A stretch of 43,283 nucleotides of DNA from Actinomycetota bacterium. Lineage in GTDB: Bacteria; Actinomycetota; Actinomycetes; Nanopelagicales; Nanopelagicaceae. Location: assembly GCA_016870815.1 (NCBI GenBank), contig VGAI01000005.1, forward strand, positions 1-43,283. The letters are read 5' to 3'. The notes beneath the pieces are model-generated. The model had not been told where the DNA came from, made no database searches, and saw only the letters and a program-made list of their open reading frames with translations. Made by a program: the position numbers and the translations under genes. Shown here one piece after another: positions 40,526 to 43,283 of this stretch (positions are counted from its first letter, which is position 1; each line of letters begins with the position of its first letter).

Positions 40526-41155
40526 TCAGAGGGTCAATCGAGAGGAGATCTGACGGAAGATCGACTCTCCAATCCCCGATACAGACTGAATCGACTCAAG
40601 AGTTGCAAAAGGTCCGTTTTTATTGCGATGGTCGATGATCCGCTGGGCGATGACTGGCCCAATCCCCGGTAAAGAATCGAACTGCGCCTTGCTTCCGCTA
40701 TTGATTGAGACCTTTCCCGTGAAAATGCTCTTTCTACCTGAGGACGTCGGCGCTGAGATGAACTTCTCTTTCATGATCAAGACTTGTTCACCATCAACTA
40801 GCTTTCTAGCTAGATTGATGTGGGTTGTGCTCACCCCGAGTTTTAATCCACCAGCAATCGTGATCGCATCAATCACTCGTGAACCCTCAGGTAGTTGATA
40901 GACGCCAGGAGCCTTCACTTTGCCTGCCACGTCGATATAGATCACTCGATTATTCGATGTCGAGGGATTAGTACTTCCAGGGTTCATTGATCCTGGATTA
41001 GACGAAGTATTCGAGGAAGAATTTGGCCGCTCCTGTAAGACTGGAACTGCTTCAGTCCTAGAAGAGAGAAAGAAGAAAATCGTGAGTGTGATTGCGCCGA
41101 TGGCGATGACGAGAAGGCCCCTGCGTTGTTCCGGTGTGAAATCAGGAATATTCAT
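40526..41155 (-). CDS. comEA: ComEA-type DNA-binding protein (TM anchor, SLBB, helix-hairpin-helix)
   Basis: N-terminal TM; YIDVAGKVKAPGVYQLPEGSRVIDAITIAGG; FDSLPGIGPVIAQRIIDHRNKNGPFATLESIQSVSGIG. Confidence 0.95.
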   Translation of the reverse strand: MNIPDFTPEQRRGLLVIAIGAITLTIFFFLSSRTEAVPVLQERPNSSSNTSSNPGSMNPGSTNPSTSNNRVIYIDVAGKVKAPGVYQLPEGSRVIDAITIAGGLKLGVSTTHINLARKLVDGEQVLIMKEKFISAPTSSGRKSIFTGKVSINSGSKAQFDSLPGIGPVIAQRIIDHRNKNGPFATLESIQSVSGIGESIFRQISSRLTL

Positions 41156-41237
41156 GGCCCGATCAAAGCGGCTCGCTCAAACTCTGGAGCGCGCAGCTAG
41201 TAACTGGTGTTGATATCAAAGAGCTGTTGAAAACCCT

Positions 41238-43283
41238 CTAGATGACGACGTTGACCAACTTCGGCGCTCGAACAATCACATTCTTTACTTCAGACCCTGC
41301 CATTGCTTCTAGCATCTGCGGATTTGCAAGAGCAATCTCGCGAAGTGCAACCTCATCAATTCCAGGCGCTACCTCGATGCGATCCTTAATCTTTCCGTTA
41401 ACCTGCAAGACGGCGATCACTTTTTCTGCCACTAATAGTGAGTCATCGACCTTCGGCCATCCTGCGCGGGCGACTGAGGGCTTATGTCCTAACCTCGCCC
41501 ACATCTCCTCTGCAGTAAATGGCGCAATCAATGAGAGCGAAATAGCAACCACCTCAGCAGCTTCACGGACTGCTGGATCTTGACCACCTGGCCCGGAGTC
41601 AATCGCTTTCCTAGTGGCATTAACTAGCTCCATGATGCGAGCGACTGCAACATTGAACCTAAAGGACTCGACTGCGAATGCGATATCGGCAAGAGCCTTA
41701 TGAGTCACCTTACGGAGTGGAAGATGGCCAGTTGCGACATCGACACCTGGGGTAGATGTGACATCTTGTGAGATGCGAAGTGCTCGGCTCAAGAATTTCA
41801 CCGAACCTGAGGGAGATACATCCCGCCAATCGACATCATCCTCGGGTGGTCCGGCAAATACCATCGAGAGTCGAATCGCATCGACACCATGCTTGCCAAG
41901 TTCATCTGAGAGGCGAACAAGATTTCCTCGACTCTTACTCATCGCAGAGCCATCCATCAAGACCATTCCTTGATTGAGTAGTCGAGTGAAAGGTTCGGTG
42001 AAATCTAGATATCCCATATCGTGAAGTGCCTTTGTGAAGAACCTGGCATAGAGAAGGTGCAAGATCGCGTGAGTCACGCCACCCACATATTGATCGACAG
42101 GTAGCCAGGTCTTGACCGCATCGAGATCGAATGGCTTCTCATGGACATCAACGCTGGTGTAGCGAAGGAAATACCAGGAAGAATCTACGAAGGTATCCAT
42201 CGTGTCGGTATCTCTTCGCGCCGGTCCGCTGCACTTGGGACACGCGACATTGACCCACTCATCTGCTGTGGCAAGTGGTGATACTCCCTTTGGTTTGAGG
42301 TCGATATCGGTCGCAGTGGGAAGTTTCACCGGAAGAGATTGATCTGGGACAGGAACTTCACCGCACTTTTCGCAGTGAATGATCGGAATAGGTGTTCCCC
42401 AGAATCTCTGACGTGAGATGAGCCAATCACGGAGTCGATAGTTATCCGTAGCCTCGGCTGAACCTTTAGCGGCAAGGTCAGCGACTATCTTTTCTCCTGC
42501 GGGAGCAACAGCCATACCGTTATACGAAGCTGAGTTGACCAAAACTCCATCACCATCGGTTGCGGTCCCACTCTCCATGGGATCTTCATCCCCGGTGTCA
42601 ACGACAACTCGAATGGAAAGACCCATCGCCCTGGCAAAATCAAGGTCACGTTGATCATGTGCTGGAACGGCCATGATCGCACCAGTTCCATAATCGGCAA
42701 GCACATAATCACTTGCCCAAATTGGAATTCGCTCACCGTTGACTGGATTGATTGCGAAGCGATTGAGGAAGACCCCGGTCTTTGCTCGCTCCGTTGAGAG
42801 TCGGTCGATATCAGTAGCTGCTCGCACTGAATCGAGATATCTCTCAAACTCACCTTCGACGCCGCTTCCGGTAGCAAGCTCTCGGGCAAGATCACTATCT
42901 ACTGCAACGACCATAAATGTTGCACCAAAGAGAGTGTCGGGGCGAGTCGTGAAAATCGTAACTGGACTCTCTCGACCTTCGATCGCAAAGTCCACCTTCG
43001 CTCCGGTCGACTTTCCGATCCAGTTCCGTTGCATGGTCAGGACTTTCTCAGGCCATTTGCCCTCAAGTTCTGCCATATCGGCAAGAAGTCGTTCGGCGTA
43101 ATCGGTAATCTTGAAATACCACTGGTTCAACTTCTTCTTTGTCACTGCTGTATCGCAACGTTCACAGAGCCCGGCTACTACCTGTTCGTTTGCAAGGACG
43201 GTCTGACAATCCGGACACCAATTGACCGCGGAATCTTTCCGATAGGCAAGACCGCGTTCGTAGAAGCGAAGGAATATCCATTG
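41238..43283 (-). CDS. leuS: Leucyl-tRNA synthetase (5' end beyond window)
   Basis: [27 protein letters not shown]-like MSKSRGN; frame stays open to the window edge ([36 protein letters not shown]). Confidence 0.97.
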   Translation of the reverse strand, partial: QWIFLRFYERGLAYRKDSAVNWCPDCQTVLANEQVVAGLCERCDTAVTKKKLNQWYFKITDYAERLLADMAELEGKWPEKVLTMQRNWIGKSTGAKVDFAIEGRESPVTIFTTRPDTLFGATFMVVAVDSDLARELATGSGVEGEFERYLDSVRAATDIDRLSTERAKTGVFLNRFAINPVNGERIPIWASDYVLADYGTGAIMAVPAHDQRDLDFARAMGLSIRVVVDTGDEDPMESGTATDGDGVLVNSASYNGMAVAPAGEKIVADLAAKGSAEATDNYRLRDWLISRQRFWGTPIPIIHCEKCGEVPVPDQSLPVKLPTATDIDLKPKGVSPLATADEWVNVACPKCSGPARRDTDTMDTFVDSSWYFLRYTSVDVHEKPFDLDAVKTWLPVDQYVGGVTHAILHLLYARFFTKALHDMGYLDFTEPFTRLLNQGMVLMDGSAMSKSRGNLVRLSDELGKHGVDAIRLSMVFAGPPEDDVDWRDVSPSGSVKFLSRALRISQDVTSTPGVDVATGHLPLRKVTHKALADIAFAVESFRFNVAVARIMELVNATRKAIDSGPGGQDPAVREAAEVVAISLSLIAPFTAEEMWARLGHKPSVARAGWPKVDDSLLVAEKVIAVLQVNGKIKDRIEVAPGIDEVALREIALANPQMLEAMAGSEVKNVIVRAPKLVNVVI

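Overview
This 43.3-kb window is an actinobacterial-type housekeeping region at roughly 50% GC. It is almost entirely minus-strand coding; only rpmB, a RuBisCO-like protein (RLP) gene, a stand-alone Lrp/AsnC ligand-binding-domain gene and an IclR regulator are on the plus strand. Minus-strand blocks, named in window order: KH-protein start/rpsP/ffh; glnB/amtB; ftsY/smc/mutM/rnc/rpmF/DUF177/DivIVA-like/coaD/rsmD/recG; thiL; ddl/gpsA/plsC/hup; leuD/leuC; tRNA-Glu(CTC)/tRNA-Gln(CTG)/gltX/FAH/CBS transporter-like/ybeY/phoH/HIT/rsmE/dnaJ/hrcA/DoxX/hemW/lepA/rpsT/holA/comEC/comEA/leuS (partial). The most unusual content is a compact three-gene cassette at 15321-17404, between rpmB and thiL. It holds a cupin gene and a CoA-binding (YccU-like) gene that overlap as TGATG, divergent from a non-canonical Form IV RLP that appears to be leaderless. 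By eye, the RLP keeps the K201/D203 equivalents and the phosphate-site glycines but has lost E204, R295, H298, H327 and the loop-6 lysine, so it should not be a CO2-fixing RuBisCO. An RLP next to a cupin recalls the Rhodospirillum rubrum MTA-isoprenoid shunt, but the substrate here is unknown. Secondary observations: no glnD between glnB and ffh although PII Tyr51 is kept, GTAAC repeats upstream of amtB, palindromes upstream of hup and between leuC and its IclR regulator, and a 12-bp perfect stem-loop between glnB and ffh. I saw no CRISPR arrays, mobile elements or rRNA genes. All family assignments are by-eye motif recognition; no searches were run.
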